Assembly (NCBI RefSeq): GCF_009730915.1
Contig: NC_052475.1
Coordinates: forward strand, 28,705,016-28,769,015
Source of the DNA: Dioscorea cayenensis subsp. rotundata
Taxonomy: Eukaryota; Streptophyta; Magnoliopsida; Dioscoreales; Dioscoreaceae
Reading direction: 5' to 3'
Length of the DNA stretch: 64,000 nucleotides
The position numbers and the translations under genes are program-made. The notes beneath the pieces are model-generated. The model did no database searches. It saw nothing but the letters and a program-made list of their open reading frames with translations, and was not told the origin of the DNA. Below, one piece after another: positions 1-12,462 of the stretch (the first letter of the stretch is position 1; each line of letters begins with the position of its first letter).

Positions 1-15
1 TAGCATATTCAGTAC

Positions 16-3000
16 CTGAAGGGTGAAGAGATCAGCTGATTGACCGACAACTTTATCGTATTTCAGGCCTTCTGCAGCGAGTCCAGCCATTGACACCACA
101 GCCAACCTGATGGAAGTTTTATTTTCAAAGGAGAATCATGTTAAACAATTATAAACTCCTCTTCAAATAAATAAATAAGTAAATAAATAATTGGCTGAGA
201 TAATAAAAATGCAATGAATTAGAGCCTTTGTAGAAAGTCTAGAAAGTAGAGCGACAGAAGCGATTAATAATAATAATAATAAATCCCTAATGCTTCATGA
301 AACAAATATATATTAGATTCGTATTGTGCTTGAGGACGTTGAGTTATAAACTGTTTGTGAAAGTTGCAAGATTTTCCAGAATTTATCCCCTACTTCTCAT
401 TTTAAAAAAAAAAAAGGTTTCTCATTTAACAAGCATGCCCCACAAAGATGACAAATCCATCTCTGAGTTGTACAAAATGGCGTCAAGCTTGTACCTGTCC
501 AGCTCCTTATTGTCAAGCTGGCCGCCATATATCATCTTTTGTAACCCCTCATCAATCAAATTGACATGTTCTTTTCCAATGTCAAGTGAATATCCCAAGA
601 TAGGCAATCCAATCAAGTAAGCAACTGGGATTCAAATGAAGCACATCATGAGCATGTTGGTGCATGCATCCAAAAAGGCAAAGATGAAGAGAATGCGATA
701 TATTCTAGAACATCAGTGGAAGTAACTAAACAGAAATTTAGCAAGGGATACTGAAGGCACAAAATGGGAATGAAACTGAAAAATAGAATTGATGGAAGGT
801 GGAAAAGATATTAGATTCATAAAATTAAAGTGTGAACTACATACAGAGCTGTAAATAGTATAGCCAGAACTTTGTGCAAATTACATGTACTAACTTATTT
901 ATATCCAAACATCATTAACAGTAACATATCAAAAAAATACTAGGGTTTGTGCTAAACTGCTAAAGCACCCACAAATATTGACACCTGCTACTAGCATGTA
1001 GAGAAGAATGCATACCTAAGAAGTGAGCTGCTTCATGCCTGGCAATCCTCTCTTGATAATCAGGGAAAATTGAAGAAAAACCACCAATTGCTGCTTGAAG
1101 AAGACTGTAAAGCCAATATATATACATATATATATAATATATATAATATATATAATGATCAATTAGCATTCATAAAATCTCCTAGGCATAGAATTACAAA
1201 ATTGGCCCATATTTTAGCGTTCCATTCAGTTGATGTTTTTAGTTTGTACTAGAGGAAAATATTTTTGTTCAAACATAACATTTCCATAACTGCTTGATGG
1301 CATGAAGTCTTGTTTCCATGAAAGAACAAATGGATGAATGTTTTACCCAGGAGATATGCTCCCCACGGCCAAGACTATCAAAGAGATACTTCCAATTAAA
1401 TATGGCACAAAGAATCCCCAATCCTGCAAATCAATCCAGTTGTAACAAAAAAGAAAACATAAACAACTTAAAATTATTAGAATCTTTGGCATATTAAAGG
1501 CTTTATGTATTTATATAAAGGTCCATAGAAAAGTAAAATAGAAACAAAAGATCAAAAATAATGAAAATGACAATAACTCAAGATCAATCTTTTGCTTCAA
1601 TATGCATAGACATTGCCAGATAACAGTAGATACATCATCCATGCTGCTTTTGTTTATTTCTTTTATGCCAAGTGAAGCTATCATAACTATATATGGTTCC
1701 AAAAAATGAAAGGGTTTGCGGTTTACCCCTGGAAGCTGACCAGCAAGCACAGCAACAAAGCTAGTGGTCCCCACAACAGTGAAAAGAAAAGCTGCCTGCA
1801 TTATCAAAAAAAAATAAAAAATAAAAAAATAAAAGAGGGAGAAACAGAGCAATGGAAATCTGAGTGGCCCTCAAGATACCTTAAACATTCAAAAGCAAGG
1901 AAGTTATCCAGATCTCGAGTCTCAATTAACACTAGTTTAATTGATTTCAGAAGAGCAGGATTTCATGATAAATAAATTTACTAGGAGTTCAAGAGTATAA
2001 GGCATTAGTTTTTTCTTCAAGTTTAATTGCGCTTTCTTTTTTTTTTCCTGAATGAGAACTTAAATTCTGAAAGGAAAACTAGTTAATAAAGGCATAACCC
2101 TATTCCTGTCATGTACGGAATTATGGATGCAAAATCAGTTTATAACATTCGAGATAAAGGCAAGAGAGAAGATTTCATTGCACATATAGCTTACATCATT
2201 TCTAACACTTGGAATTGCAAGATTTTCTGCATTTTTTATTCCAATAGTAGTCAGCTCCCTTAGTGATGTCTGCAAGAAAATTATGACAGTTCTCAATAGA
2301 AAAGTGTATCTAAAATTTTATACACAATCAATAATTCAAAATGGCAAACAAATATGTGTGATCCTTATAAATGTGTTCGTGTGGTGTTTGTACATGTAAT
2401 TGCTGTTTGAGCAGTATTTGCCAGTACTTCACCCTAATGCAGAACTGACCGTACGGCGTGATACATATGGCTGGGAACTCCATTTCTTAGCCCACCCAAC
2501 CTGGCTCAGCTGATCAAGTGTCTCTTTAACAGCATCACTATCTTTCTGCAATAACATACTTTTCATATTAGCACATAATGATTTGCACAATAATACCTCA
2601 AAAAAGGGCTTAAATCATTTATCTATATCATGGTGTTGAAGTGGTTTGAAATTTATAACGGTTTATATTGAAATTTTGCCAAATATAGCACAGTACCTCA
2701 AGATTTTTCACCATGAGTTTACCTTTTCAGCTTCATAAAGAAATTGGAACAGGAAGAATGAGACTTGAAGGGAAAAGGTAGGATATTAAGGAGGAGGAAA
2801 GGGAGCCTACTTCAATATTTAAAGAAGGAAAGGCTCTTAATCTAAGAAAAAACGTCCACTGTCCAGGTTTCTTTTGAAATATCTAATCCAGTTTAGATTT
2901 AGTATGTTGCAATAGTGGATTCAGCTTGTTTAATATACAATTAGCTATGACAGGGTCATGCCGCGACAAATTACTCATTATAGTAGATTTAGTAGACTGT

Positions 3001-4618
3001 ATCTCCATCACTTTTTTCTCATTTGAATGATTAGAAAATAGGACATCATGCACTGCATGGTAATGTGTTTTATCTGTTCAATTGAATTGACTATGGTCAT
3101 TGAAAATTTCTATGAACTTGAAACCTTCACCTCACAGTAAACATACAGCCGTTACATCAATATCCCCACAACAGACATCTCTAGTTAATCTAGTGAACTA
3201 GATTGCAATGTTGGATATAAGTATCTATCTGAAGCATTGAGTTAGGGGTTGTTTGGTTGCAAGGAGTGGAATGGAAAGGAGTGGAAGAGTAATGAGAATG
3301 AAAGAGATTGGAAAAGGAATGGAAATGAAAACTATGTTTGGTTGGAAGGATTGAAGAGGTAATTTATTGGGAATGAGAAAAGTAAAAAAGGGAAATAAGA
3401 TAAAATGACTATTATACCCTTTATACAAATGAGTTGTGAGGTTTATGTTTTTAAAAAATATTTAAATATTAAAGTAAATTAATTATTATAAATAAATATT
3501 TAATTTTAATAAGTCACAAAATCTCAAATTTTTTTGTTAACATCAATAATTAGCAAATAATTAACTATAATAATTAATTAATTACCAATTTTAATATACT
3601 TTTAAATAAATATATTATGAATAATAATAATTATTTTTTTGCCGTTAATATTGATTAATTTCCACATTTATTATTAATATTATAATAAATAATTAATTAG
3701 CTAATCTATATAACTAATTATAAATTGGAGATAGGTATTTCATGAGTAAGGAATCAAGAATCCCCCCATTTTTCTCATGATTGTGAATACCCTCCACAAC
3801 CCCTTCACTCCTTCCTCAATCCTCTCCCACACCCATTACTCCATATCCAAACAAATACTTACCCAATGTAAAGAGTCATTCCCACTCCACTACTCCAAAC
3901 CAAATGCCCCTTTTATGAACACCAAATAAACCATTATAATCTTAAAGGCTCAGCATTTCCAAGTACAAAGCATGATAGACAACTAAATTTTCTGCGTTCC
4001 AGCAGAAACTTCACCAAAACTTCCACTTAGTTTGCTCAAGTGAATCAGTGAAGGTATAAGACCATAGTTTACTCGGAAAATATATCTACCCAATTTTGGT
4101 CACTATAATTAGCCAAAATATTAGAAATATTGTCTAGAAACGATCATATCTCAATATTTCAGCATAGAAGACTTCAATGGAGCATATCAAATAAATTCCT
4201 AAAAATCATTCGGGAAAACACCAACAGAAACCAAGCAACACTAGCGATCAACTCAGAGGACATAAAATATTCAATAAATCGATGATTAAAACAACAAAAA
4301 TAATCAAATCAAAAGGTTCAACCATGGATGTATCCAATCAACGCAAGCATGAATCAAAGTTCTGCAAAAGCTCCCACTCGACAAAAATAAATAGCCAACA
4401 ATTGAAACAAATAAAGCAATAAAACTCAAACGGAGATGAAATTAGAGGACCTTCGCGATTGCGGTTTCAAGCGACGCCAGATCGAGTCCCGGAACGGCAG
4501 ACGATGCCCCGATCCTCCATTTTCTCTGGATCTCGGAGCTCTTTAGATGGCATTCAAGTGGGGAAAGGCTAGGGTTCCCGAAGAGCGGCACAAGGACGGC
4601 GGCGATCGAGAGCACCAT
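16..4618 (-). CDS. FtsH/M41-protease-like membrane protein without ATPase domain (3' end outside window)
   Basis: Eight exons are seen on the minus strand: 4618-4451, 2545-2450, 2269-2195, 1795-1727, 1423-1347, 1104-1016, 624-495 and 106-16. All have GT-AG borders and consistent phase, giving 265 residues before the window edge; the last donor at 16/15 shows that at least one more exon follows. Residues 114-136 and about 139-160 look like two membrane segments. They are followed by RHEAAH at 184-189, an HExxH zinc-site motif as in FtsH (M41) peptidases, and by QSADL at 257-261, where FtsH carries its third metal ligand Asp. No AAA+ ATPase domain precedes it. This matches a plant family often called stress-regulated or FtsH-like protein, probably plastid-located. 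The start at 4618 is the first ATG and gives a hydrophobic N-terminus that could be part of a transit peptide. Whether it is an active protease is unknown. The family assignment is firm, the function is inferred. Confidence 0.88.
3245..3910. mobile_element. MITE-like element in intron 1 of the M41-like gene
   Basis: The left end begins GGGGTTGTTTGGTT and the right end, read on the other strand, begins GGGGCATTTGGTTTGG. Both continue into related AGTGGA-rich sequence, so the ends form an imperfect terminal inverted repeat of about 30 bp. The inside is very AT-rich and non-coding. The flanks are TTA on the left and TTT on the right, so a 3-bp duplication of the PIF/Harbinger type is possible but not exact. 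There is no transposase. Superfamily uncertain. Confidence 0.55.
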
Positions 4619-5209
4619 CTCTGCGTCTCTCCCGAGCTGGAAATGAGAGAATGAGAGAAGATAACGTTGGCGCGCGAAGGCCGCTCATAATTTATTCGAC
4701 GAAAAGTAAAGGAAATTATAAACTTTATGAGGTCCTTCTTTGTAAATTTTCGAAAATAATGTATTTTCTCATACACACCCCTAAAACGTCTTATAATCAA
4801 TCACTCGCGTCCAATTGCAATAGTTATTGAAATTACAAATTTTGGCAGGGGTATATATGCAACATGACCGAGATCATAATTGGGCTCGGCCCATTAGATC
4901 CTAAACAGGCCGGCAACCCGAATACTCTTTTGTCCGCGTCTCCGCAAAGCCTTCGTCTCCGAAGTGATTTCTGAATTTCTAGGGTTTTAGAGAAAAATGC
5001 TCTAATTTGCTTCTTTTTTTGGTATGATTTTCTTGTCAAATTCAAGACATTTGCATGGAGTGATTGCAATTCAGTGATGGGTCTTTGCAAGATTTGGAGC
5101 TGATTTTTGGTGTTTTTTTTTTTTGGCCCCCAAATGTGATCTAGGGTGAGAGTTTGAGAGAGAGAGAGAGCCGTGGCTTTGAAGCTAGGGCTTTAACGAA
5201 CTTTCAGCG
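4619..5209. promoter_or_regulatory. Shared divergent promoter region (M41-like gene / ARP7)
   Basis: The two start codons lie 591 bp apart and point away from each other, so this stretch must hold the 5' leaders and promoters of both genes unless distal elements are used. A GA-rich tract, (GA)n at about 5155-5170, sits in the ARP7 leader 40 bp before its ATG. I see no convincing TATA box for either gene, which is common for housekeeping plant genes. Confidence 0.6.
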
Positions 5210-8200
5210 ATGGAAGCAGTGGTGATCGACGCCGGATCGAAGCTCCTCAAAGCTGGATTTGCTGCTCCTGACCAGGATCCCGCTTTGGTAATCCCCCTCT
5301 CTTCTGACGGAAGTTCCGTGAAATTTCTCCCTTTTATGCTCAAAGTTTCAATTTTGTTGTATTTCTATGGAACTTGCTTTCTTGTCTCTTTGCAAGCATT
5401 GTACTCGCTGATTATCTCTAGAAATGTGGAAATTTTGAGCTTTCATCATATATAGATATTACATTTTGTAGCTTATTTGTGAAAGATTATTCTTGGTGTC
5501 AATAAGTGTAAAACACTCTGCCTATGAATTAGAAAGTCACGTTGTAAAATGGGAAATAATGGAATGATTTAATATGAATTAGATAATTCCAACAAAAATG
5601 AAGCGGGTAATAGAAGAAGGGGATCCAGCCGGGGATATCTCTATATCTGAGGAGGTAACAGTAGATCCAATTGTGAGGGGTTTCATTAAAGATTGGGATG
5701 CAATGGAGGACTTGCTACACCATGTCTTATACACTGGGCTTGGGTGGGAGATTGGAGAAGAAGGGCAGATTCTGTTTACTGATCCTCTCTCAACCCCCAA
5801 GGTCTGTGAACTGAACCATATATTCTTTTCTGCCCAAAGATTTAATCAATGTTCATATTCTAAGTTGTACTAACTCTGTTTTAAACCATCATAAGTTTAC
5901 ATTGCTTCAAAAGATATTTTTAGAGAAATTTGTTCCGTCAAAGAAGGTTTTTTGTTATTGTGTGAAATCTCAGTTGCCTGCAGGGGTCCACTGATTTTTT
6001 TTTCTCAATCTTATATTGTTAAATTGTATATCAGTGCTCAGTTCTGGATTTTGTTAAATCAATAAACTGATTAATATCATCGTGGCTGACTTCTTGCTAA
6101 CTTGTTTACAATTTAATATTGTTCATATGTATCTTCTGCCTTCCCTAGCTTTTCTTAGGATTTACATGCTTTTAAATAAAGCTATCTCAGCAGCTTATAC
6201 ATGTTAATACTTAGTGAAGTTATTATTTTTTGTTGGATATGAATAATTCTTTAATCCAAATGTGCTTTTGATATGTCTCTGCAGAATGTTAGGGAGCAGT
6301 TGGTGCAATTGATGTTTGAAACATTTAATGTCTCAGGCTTTTATGCATCTGAGCAAGCAGTGCTCTCACTTTATGCGGTAGGTCGCATCTCGGGATGCAC
6401 TGTTGACATTGGCCATGGAAAGATAGGTATGTCTTTCATAATGGCTCTATATGATACTTGACTATTCCTTAATGTATGTGTTCATCAGCGGAATAAATAT
6501 ATCAATAGCCATGGATGTTAATATATTGCTCTTATCTATATGTGGTCTTTTGTTCTTTTTTGTGCCATGCTCTCTATACTTCTTATGCAATAAAGCCTAG
6601 CTATATAAACATATTAACTGCTGTTTGATGATTTTTTGCTCCTGACCAAGCTTCTTGCCAATCCATTCACTTGGCAGTCAAATAAATGATGACTAGTGCT
6701 CTGTGTGATCAACTTATCATTTGACTGTTAAGCTTCATGCATCTTTATCCTTCTGCCTTTGATCTCTTCATCTTAGATCCCTCAGTCTTTGTATGATCAT
6801 CTTCAATAATTTGTCTTCTTGAGCAATTATGGTAAGCTATGTGTGAAATGTTCTCCTCAGGCAATTACTGTGCAAAATGATTAAGTCGTTTGGAATGTTG
6901 ATGTAAACCTGACCTTTAATTTAGTGTTCTCACAGTTCATATTTATTTTCCTCAATGAACTTGGATAAATAAATATTCATCTTCTCCTTGCTTGTATTCA
7001 AAGAATGAACGGATTGGTTAATACCTTTGTGACATGACCAGATATAGCACCAGTTTGTGAAGGTGCTGTCCAGCACATTGCCTCAAAAAGGTTTCAAATT
7101 GGAGGAATTGATTTGACAAAGTTATTAGCTCAAGAGCTTCATAAGTCAAATCCAACAGTAAATATTGACATCTCCATGGTTGAGAAACTGAAGGAGCAAT
7201 ATGCTTGCTGTGCTGAAGACCAAGATGACTTTGAAGAGACACAGAAGTCATGCCAGACAGAAAAGCACACTCTTCCTGATGGACAGGTTTGTTATGATCT
7301 TAATAATCCTCACATTGCCATGCAGCTTATATGAACCCTGAATTGTAGCCTTCTGCATTTTGAATCGCTACTCCTTTTAACTAGGAATCCAACATGTTTC
7401 CTTGCACTAACTTTTAGGCTGTACAAGAACTGAAATCCTTCATGTCAATCTATGGGCACCAATTAATAATGTTACAACCAGTCTATCTATATTCAAGCTT
7501 GTAGAAGTTATCTTGTACTTAAATTATCAGCTACAAGTATGGTTCTGATGCACATCCATTTTAGCATCACTCGAGAGGATTTTCCTTCTCTCTTGATGTT
7601 TCGCTGTTTATATTGTTTTTTAAGACTGCTCACAGAAAAAGATACCAAGCCCTTTCACCCTCTTTATTTTTTGTCTTTGGAAATTTGAGTTTTTAGAAAT
7701 GTAATTTCTTTCTAACTACAATAAGATTTCCAGTTTCTTTACTTTTCACTTTCTTTAGTTTCGTGGTTGTGCTATGAACAATATTATCTCAAATGCTGGT
7801 TATATCTTGTTCTAGGATCTTAAAGCAGTGTAATGTTGCTCGACTGCAATGATTTTCTTAAGGCATGTTTCAGGTGATTACAATCGGAAGAGAAAAGTAT
7901 ATTGTTGGCGAGGCTCTATTTCAACCATCCATCTTGGGTTTAGAGGAATATGGAATTATTGAACAACTAGTCCGTTGCATCTCAAGTGTTTCATCAGAGA
8001 ACCACAGACAACTGCTTGAAAACACCGTGCTATGTGGTGGTACGATGGTTATGACTGGTATGTTTCTTTTCCTGTGCCTTTACCTTTATCTTTTGACAGG
8101 AAAGCGAAGCAACACTATGACCAGCACTCTAACTGCTTGGAGTACACATGTTGCTTATGCTTAGTTTAGTTAATATTTAGGTTCCACTGGTATTTAGTTC

Positions 8201-8770
8201 AGAGTAATTCAAATTTTCGAGAATTAAGATGATAAATAACAACTTTCATCTTATGGTTGATATTTAGGTTGTCAATACAAATAGTTTCGATACAAATACA
8301 AGATGCTAAGAAAAGATGGAAAAAAAAATAATGGAAGGAGAAGACATTATTGATACAAATACAATTTTCATTCATCTTTCCATGGTTTAGTAGGTTCCAT
8401 TTTGTCTTTATATTTCTGTATATCAGTTATCAGATGATAACTGATTGAATCTTGGTTTGCCATCATTTAGGGTTCGAAGATCGGTTCCAAAAGGAGGCAA
8501 ACCTGTGCTCATCATCCATCCGTCCTTCTCTGGTGAAGGTATGAAGAACTCTCTATGACATACAACCACTTAGTTTTTCTTAGGTTCGTCTTGATTGTAT
8601 TGTTTCTCCTTGTTCAGCCTCCGGAGTACATGCCTGAGAACTTGCCAAAGAATTCTGCCTGGATGGGTGGTGCTATTCTTGCAAAAGTTGTCTTCCCTCA
8701 GAACCAGCATATAACAAAAGCAGATTATGATGAGTCAGGACCTGCGATTGTTCACAGGAAGTGCTTCTAG
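5210..8770 (+). CDS. ARP7: Actin-related protein 7 (nuclear ARP)
   Basis: Seven exons: 5210-5287, 5583-5801, 6285-6426, 7042-7286, 7874-8057, 8471-8538 and 8618-8770. They join in phase to 362 residues, essentially the length of known plant ARP7 proteins. It begins [16 protein letters not shown], the actin-fold phosphate-binding start. It carries the plant ARP7 signatures [27 protein letters not shown] and NTVLCGGT, and ends in the actin-like VHRKCF. ARP7 is a plant-specific nuclear actin-related protein that associates with SWI/SNF-type chromatin-remodelling complexes and is essential for embryo and organ development in Arabidopsis. The actin ATP-binding face is only partly conserved in this clade, and it is not thought to form filaments. 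All introns are GT-AG. The gene is complete and intact. Confidence 0.96.
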
Positions 8771-9128
8771 TTCTTCTGCTAACCATGAAAAATGTTATAT
8801 TGTTCACCATCAAATCACACACCACATCATCTAATTACTGGAGGAAAATTCTTGCCATTGAGTTTTTTATGAGTTCTGCAGGGTAGGTATGCTTAGCAAG
8901 TGCTTTTAAAGAAAAAAAAAAGTAAATTTATCCATAGAACTTGCTAACAAACAACTATTCTATTTGATTGGGCTACTTTCATTTGGCCATCTGCTCTTTC
9001 AAGGCGAATGAAAACAAAAGACATTGACAAAGAAGGCAAATTGTCTCTGTATTACTAAATGAAAGTATGAAATTAAATAAGTTATAATATATATATATAT
9101 AGATAACAGTACATAATAAATCTAATCT
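8771..9128. other. 3' region between two convergent genes
   Basis: This short AT-rich stretch lies between the ARP7 stop codon and the stop codon of the minus-strand gene that follows. It must hold both 3' UTRs. A (TA)n tract lies at about 9088-9101. I see nothing else in it. Confidence 0.5.
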
Positions 9129-9827
9129 TCACAATTCAGCATCGTGAGGCATGGATACAGTCCTCTTGACTTTCTCCTTGGTTTTCTCCACAGCCTCACC
9201 TGCCAAATTAGCCGCTGATGAGGCTGCTTGCTCCATCGCTCCTTTGCTTGTCTCAAAACTCCTTGTCGCTGCCTCTTTCATCACATCACTCGCACTTGAA
9301 CCACTCATGCTCCTCCTTTCATTATTTTTCCCCACCACCCACATGTCAAGTGATTTGCACTTGTTAGTCTTCTATAAATACATATAATGGATAAAATAAT
9401 ATAAATATAACCAAAAATTTAAAACAAACTCCTATCATAACACACAACATCCATCTTACCATGTGTGTTAAAAAAAAAAGTGATAAATAAACATATATGT
9501 TCAAAAATCATGATAAAATAAAAAGTGATACCCAGAATCAGGAGGCCTAAGGTTCAACCATGCTAGTTTAAACCAATTCCGAATAGAATCCCAACGATTG
9601 GTGAAGCCAGTGATCCCAATGGCTCGTTCCACCAACGCTGGCTCCTGTTCTTTCCCCTCTTCTCCTCTTTGTTTCCCAAAAGACTCCTTATTATTCCCAT
9701 GATCAATATCCTTGTTCCCATTCCTATTCTCTGCTTGCACCCGGAGTAAGATAAGAGAGGAGGTGGTGATCAAAAGGAATAATACAAAGAATAGGATGTA
9801 AGAGCGTGAGAATGATAACATGGCCAT
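9129..9827 (-). CDS. Small secreted or membrane-anchored plant protein with LEA-like C-terminal helix
   Basis: Two exons, 9827-9532 and 9315-9129, join in phase (GG|G) to 160 residues. Residues 1-32 form a strong signal peptide or anchor (hydrophobic core YILFFVLFLLITTSSLILL). Residues 35-65 are charged and low-complexity (Asn, Lys and Glu rich). A conserved-looking block RNWFKLAWLNLRPPDSG follows at about 83-99. The C-terminal 60 residues form an amphipathic Ala/Lys/Glu helix with spaced Thr-Lys pairs, like LEA group repeats. It resembles a plant family of short unknown transmembrane proteins, but I do not recognise a named member. The acceptor at 9316/9317 was chosen because nearer alternatives run into a stop codon. 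Function unknown. Confidence 0.7.
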
Positions 9828-9960
9828 TGTTTTGTTTTATTTTATTCCGGATTTGAGGATTGATAAGGTTGGAAAACAGAGGATGATGAGGCCTGAGGGA
9901 TGGAATAACGGCTTCTTGTGCTGCTTCTTCGCGCTTGCCTTGCGTGTTTTCCGTTCTCAT

Positions 9961-10578
9961 GCAACGCGTGTCGAGACACGTGGTTAGGGTTTTGGGCTCT
10001 CTTTTCGGATTGGGCTCATGTTGGCCCTTGGGCTGTTGCCATGAAGATGTTTTTAAAAAAAGGTAGTTAACAACATATAATTAACGAAAAAAAACAAGGA
10101 CAGATACAGAACTAAGAATATAGATAACATATTAGAAGTCCCACCAATAATAAATTAAGACATTAACTGAAACATAAAAACTACATAAGTATAAGGATTT
10201 CGAGGAACATTAGAGCATATTTTAGATCCTAAAAAATATCAAATTTTTAAAATTTTATAATTTTGGTAATAGATGATAACAAATGAATTGTTTTTCTAAG
10301 TATAATAATGACCATGTTGATAATATTTAATAACTAGTCATGATGAGTGACATATTTGTTGAACTGAAAAGTACAAAAAAAAAAAATTAATTAATTTGAT
10401 AATCTTATAAATGAATAAATAAAAGGGTAAATAAAAACTTATGCAAAGCTTATCTCGTTCAACAACTTATTCCCCATTAAAAAAAAAGATAAAGACCAAG
10501 TATAGTCAAACAAATGGACAAATTCCTTGCCGACTTCATAGCTAATGAGACGCGTCTTTGAGTCTCTGATCATGTTCC

Positions 10579-10647
<69 letters not shown>

Positions 10648-11200
10648 GGCATAAATTAACGAGACCCTTTAAAAAAGACCGGAGATTTTTAATTAAGTTT
10701 TTTAATATTATTTTCAAAATTAGATGCATATAACGTGTTGTTTAACTTAAAGTGAAAGAAAAAGGGACCCTTACTATGAACTATATTTGGGGTTTTTTTT
10801 CCCTGTTCATGTACTCCTTAGTTAAAGCACTTTAAATTTGCCTCTCAAAAATGTAAAATTCTGTCCCTTTAATCTAATACAAATATTAACAAAATCCTTA
10901 CGGTTTTTAAAATATACAAATAATTGCAATATTTTGAAGATCTCATTTGAGAAGTTTATATATATATATATATATTAATATAATTACATGGATTAAACAT
11001 TTAAACTAACAATTAAGACAAATGAAAAAACACTATAAAAGTCACCATCCAAGGACAAACAAACATAACCAGAAAGCAAACACCCATTTCCTCTCACTTG
11101 CTTTAATCCTTTTCAATTGACATTTGCCACCAAGGAAACAACTAGATACTCTCCGACACCAACGGCTATATATCTCACCAACTAATAAGGCCAACACTCA
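9961..11200. other. AT-rich intergenic DNA
   Basis: No coding region can be supported here. It holds homopolymer runs, a long (TTA)n/(TA)n microsatellite at 10580-10647 and a (TA)n tract at about 10961-10974. The reading frames that cross the microsatellite encode only poly-Asn or poly-Leu. Confidence 0.6.
10580..10647. repeat. (TTA)n then (TA)n compound microsatellite
   Basis: About 17 copies of TTA run directly into a (TA)n tract. It is a simple sequence repeat, likely to vary in length between individuals. Confidence 0.95.
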
Positions 11201-11349
11201 TTGCCGCCCTTTTTAAATATTATTCGACCGTTGGATACTTTCCTCATCTTCATTATTCATTCACCAGCAAACAAGAAAGAAACAAAAGAAACAGAGAGAA
11301 AGAGAGAGAGAGACCTTTCTTCTCCAAACTTAGAACTCACTGAAATCAA

Positions 11350-11736
11350 ATGGCTGAATGCTTTGTTTTTCTCACTAGACATTCTTCAATCCGGAGACTT
11401 GTAGGTTATCAACAGCTTGAAGAGGATTGTTCAGCTTCTTCGGAGGTGAAAGTGGTGGTAGGGAAGGAGAAGAGAGAGTTTTATGTTGATCCTTTTGTTC
11501 TTGAAAAAGATCCTTTTAGAGTTTTGATGGAGATGGTGAGGATTGATTGTGACAAGGAGAGGAAGGATGTTATCTTTGTGGATGTGGATGTTATTCTTTT
11601 TGAGCATTTGCTTTGGTTGGTCTATAATGATTCTTCTTCATCAACATCATCTGCTTCTTCTTCTTCTTCTTCTTCTTGTTCCTTTTTTCAGCTTAATATG
11701 AAGGAGATCATTGAGTTTTATGCTCAAGATTTCTAA
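11350..11736 (+). CDS. SAUR-like small protein
   Basis: This single-exon frame of 128 residues begins at the first ATG after a leader carrying a (GA)n tract (about 11290-11312). The core EVKVVVGKEKREFYVDPFVL, followed by DPFRVLMEMV and FVDVDVILFEHLLWLV, follows the pattern of small auxin-up RNA (SAUR) proteins: basic VxVG, then FxVPxxxLxxPxFxxLL, then a hydrophobic helix. The usual central motif is diverged and there is a serine run at about 96-110. SAUR proteins are auxin-inducible regulators of cell expansion, many acting on PP2C.D phosphatases, and their genes are typically intronless as here. The assignment rests on pattern only. The frame is intact and the codon use looks coding. Confidence 0.55.
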   Translation: MAECFVFLTRHSSIRRLVGYQQLEEDCSASSEVKVVVGKEKREFYVDPFVLEKDPFRVLMEMVRIDCDKERKDVIFVDVDVILFEHLLWLVYNDSSSSTSSASSSSSSSCSFFQLNMKEIIEFYAQDF

Positions 11737-11739
11737 TTT

Positions 11740-12449
11740 ATTTGGTGTGTGTCTTTGGTATGTGATTGTATGTATGTGTTCATTGTGTTAGTTATTTGAA
11801 TGGTATAAGGACTTGGTTATGTGCTCACTTTGTTCATTGGTGGACATTGAAAGTTTCTTTGAAAACTATTTTGGTTTTGGTTTTGGTTTTGTCTTTGTGT
11901 GGGGGTTGTTGAGTATGAATCTTGTATAAATTTTGATGCATTGAGCTGTAATTATTATTAATAATATGTGGTTTTATTTATGTGAGAAAAGACTTATGTA
12001 GTCAAGCTTGGTAGGTTTTTCAAGACTTTTCAGGCATGCAATACATACCTTAATGCCTTTCAACAACAATGAAACAAATTGAGGGAATTATCTAAAAGAT
12101 AGATATATTAAATACTTAATAACAAGAATAAATTATTTGCTTCATTTGAAAATTTATATTTCCAAGCAAAAAATAGAGAGAACATAATAGTGAAATGAAA
12201 TAGAAATTTTTATATATTCATTTAAAAATACTATTTTGATGTAACATTCACAAAATATTGATATTTACACAAAACTGTTGTAGTATTAATTTATTTTAAA
12301 TGATGATTATGAAATGTTCGTATATCTATAAAAATCATATCTTCATGTGTACATCCATAAAATACACATAAAATAAAAATAAAATTGAACATAATCATAA
12401 AATAACTTATCATTTCCTATTATCTTACACTTAATTAATGATAAAATCT
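11740..12449. other. 3' region of the SAUR-like gene and AT-rich intergenic DNA
   Basis: The first 250 bp are T/G-rich and look like a 3' UTR, with a candidate poly(A) region near 11950-11970. The rest is AT-rich with nothing recognisable, up to the left target-site duplication of the LINE. Confidence 0.45.
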
Positions 12450-12462
12450 CATAGAAGAGATT
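12450..12462. repeat. Left target-site duplication of LINE 1
   Basis: CATAGAAGAGATT occurs here and again, identically, at 14426-14438. The two copies bracket the LINE and sit exactly where its poly(A) tail (poly(T) on this strand) begins. Confidence 0.85.

Noticed and set aside
9724-9960. Minus-strand frame with an ATG upstream of the 160-residue gene
   Set aside because: It overlaps the signal-peptide exon in another frame and has no family features; most likely leader sequence.
10439-10733. Frames encoding poly-Asn or poly-Leu
   Set aside because: Pure translation of a (TTA)n microsatellite.
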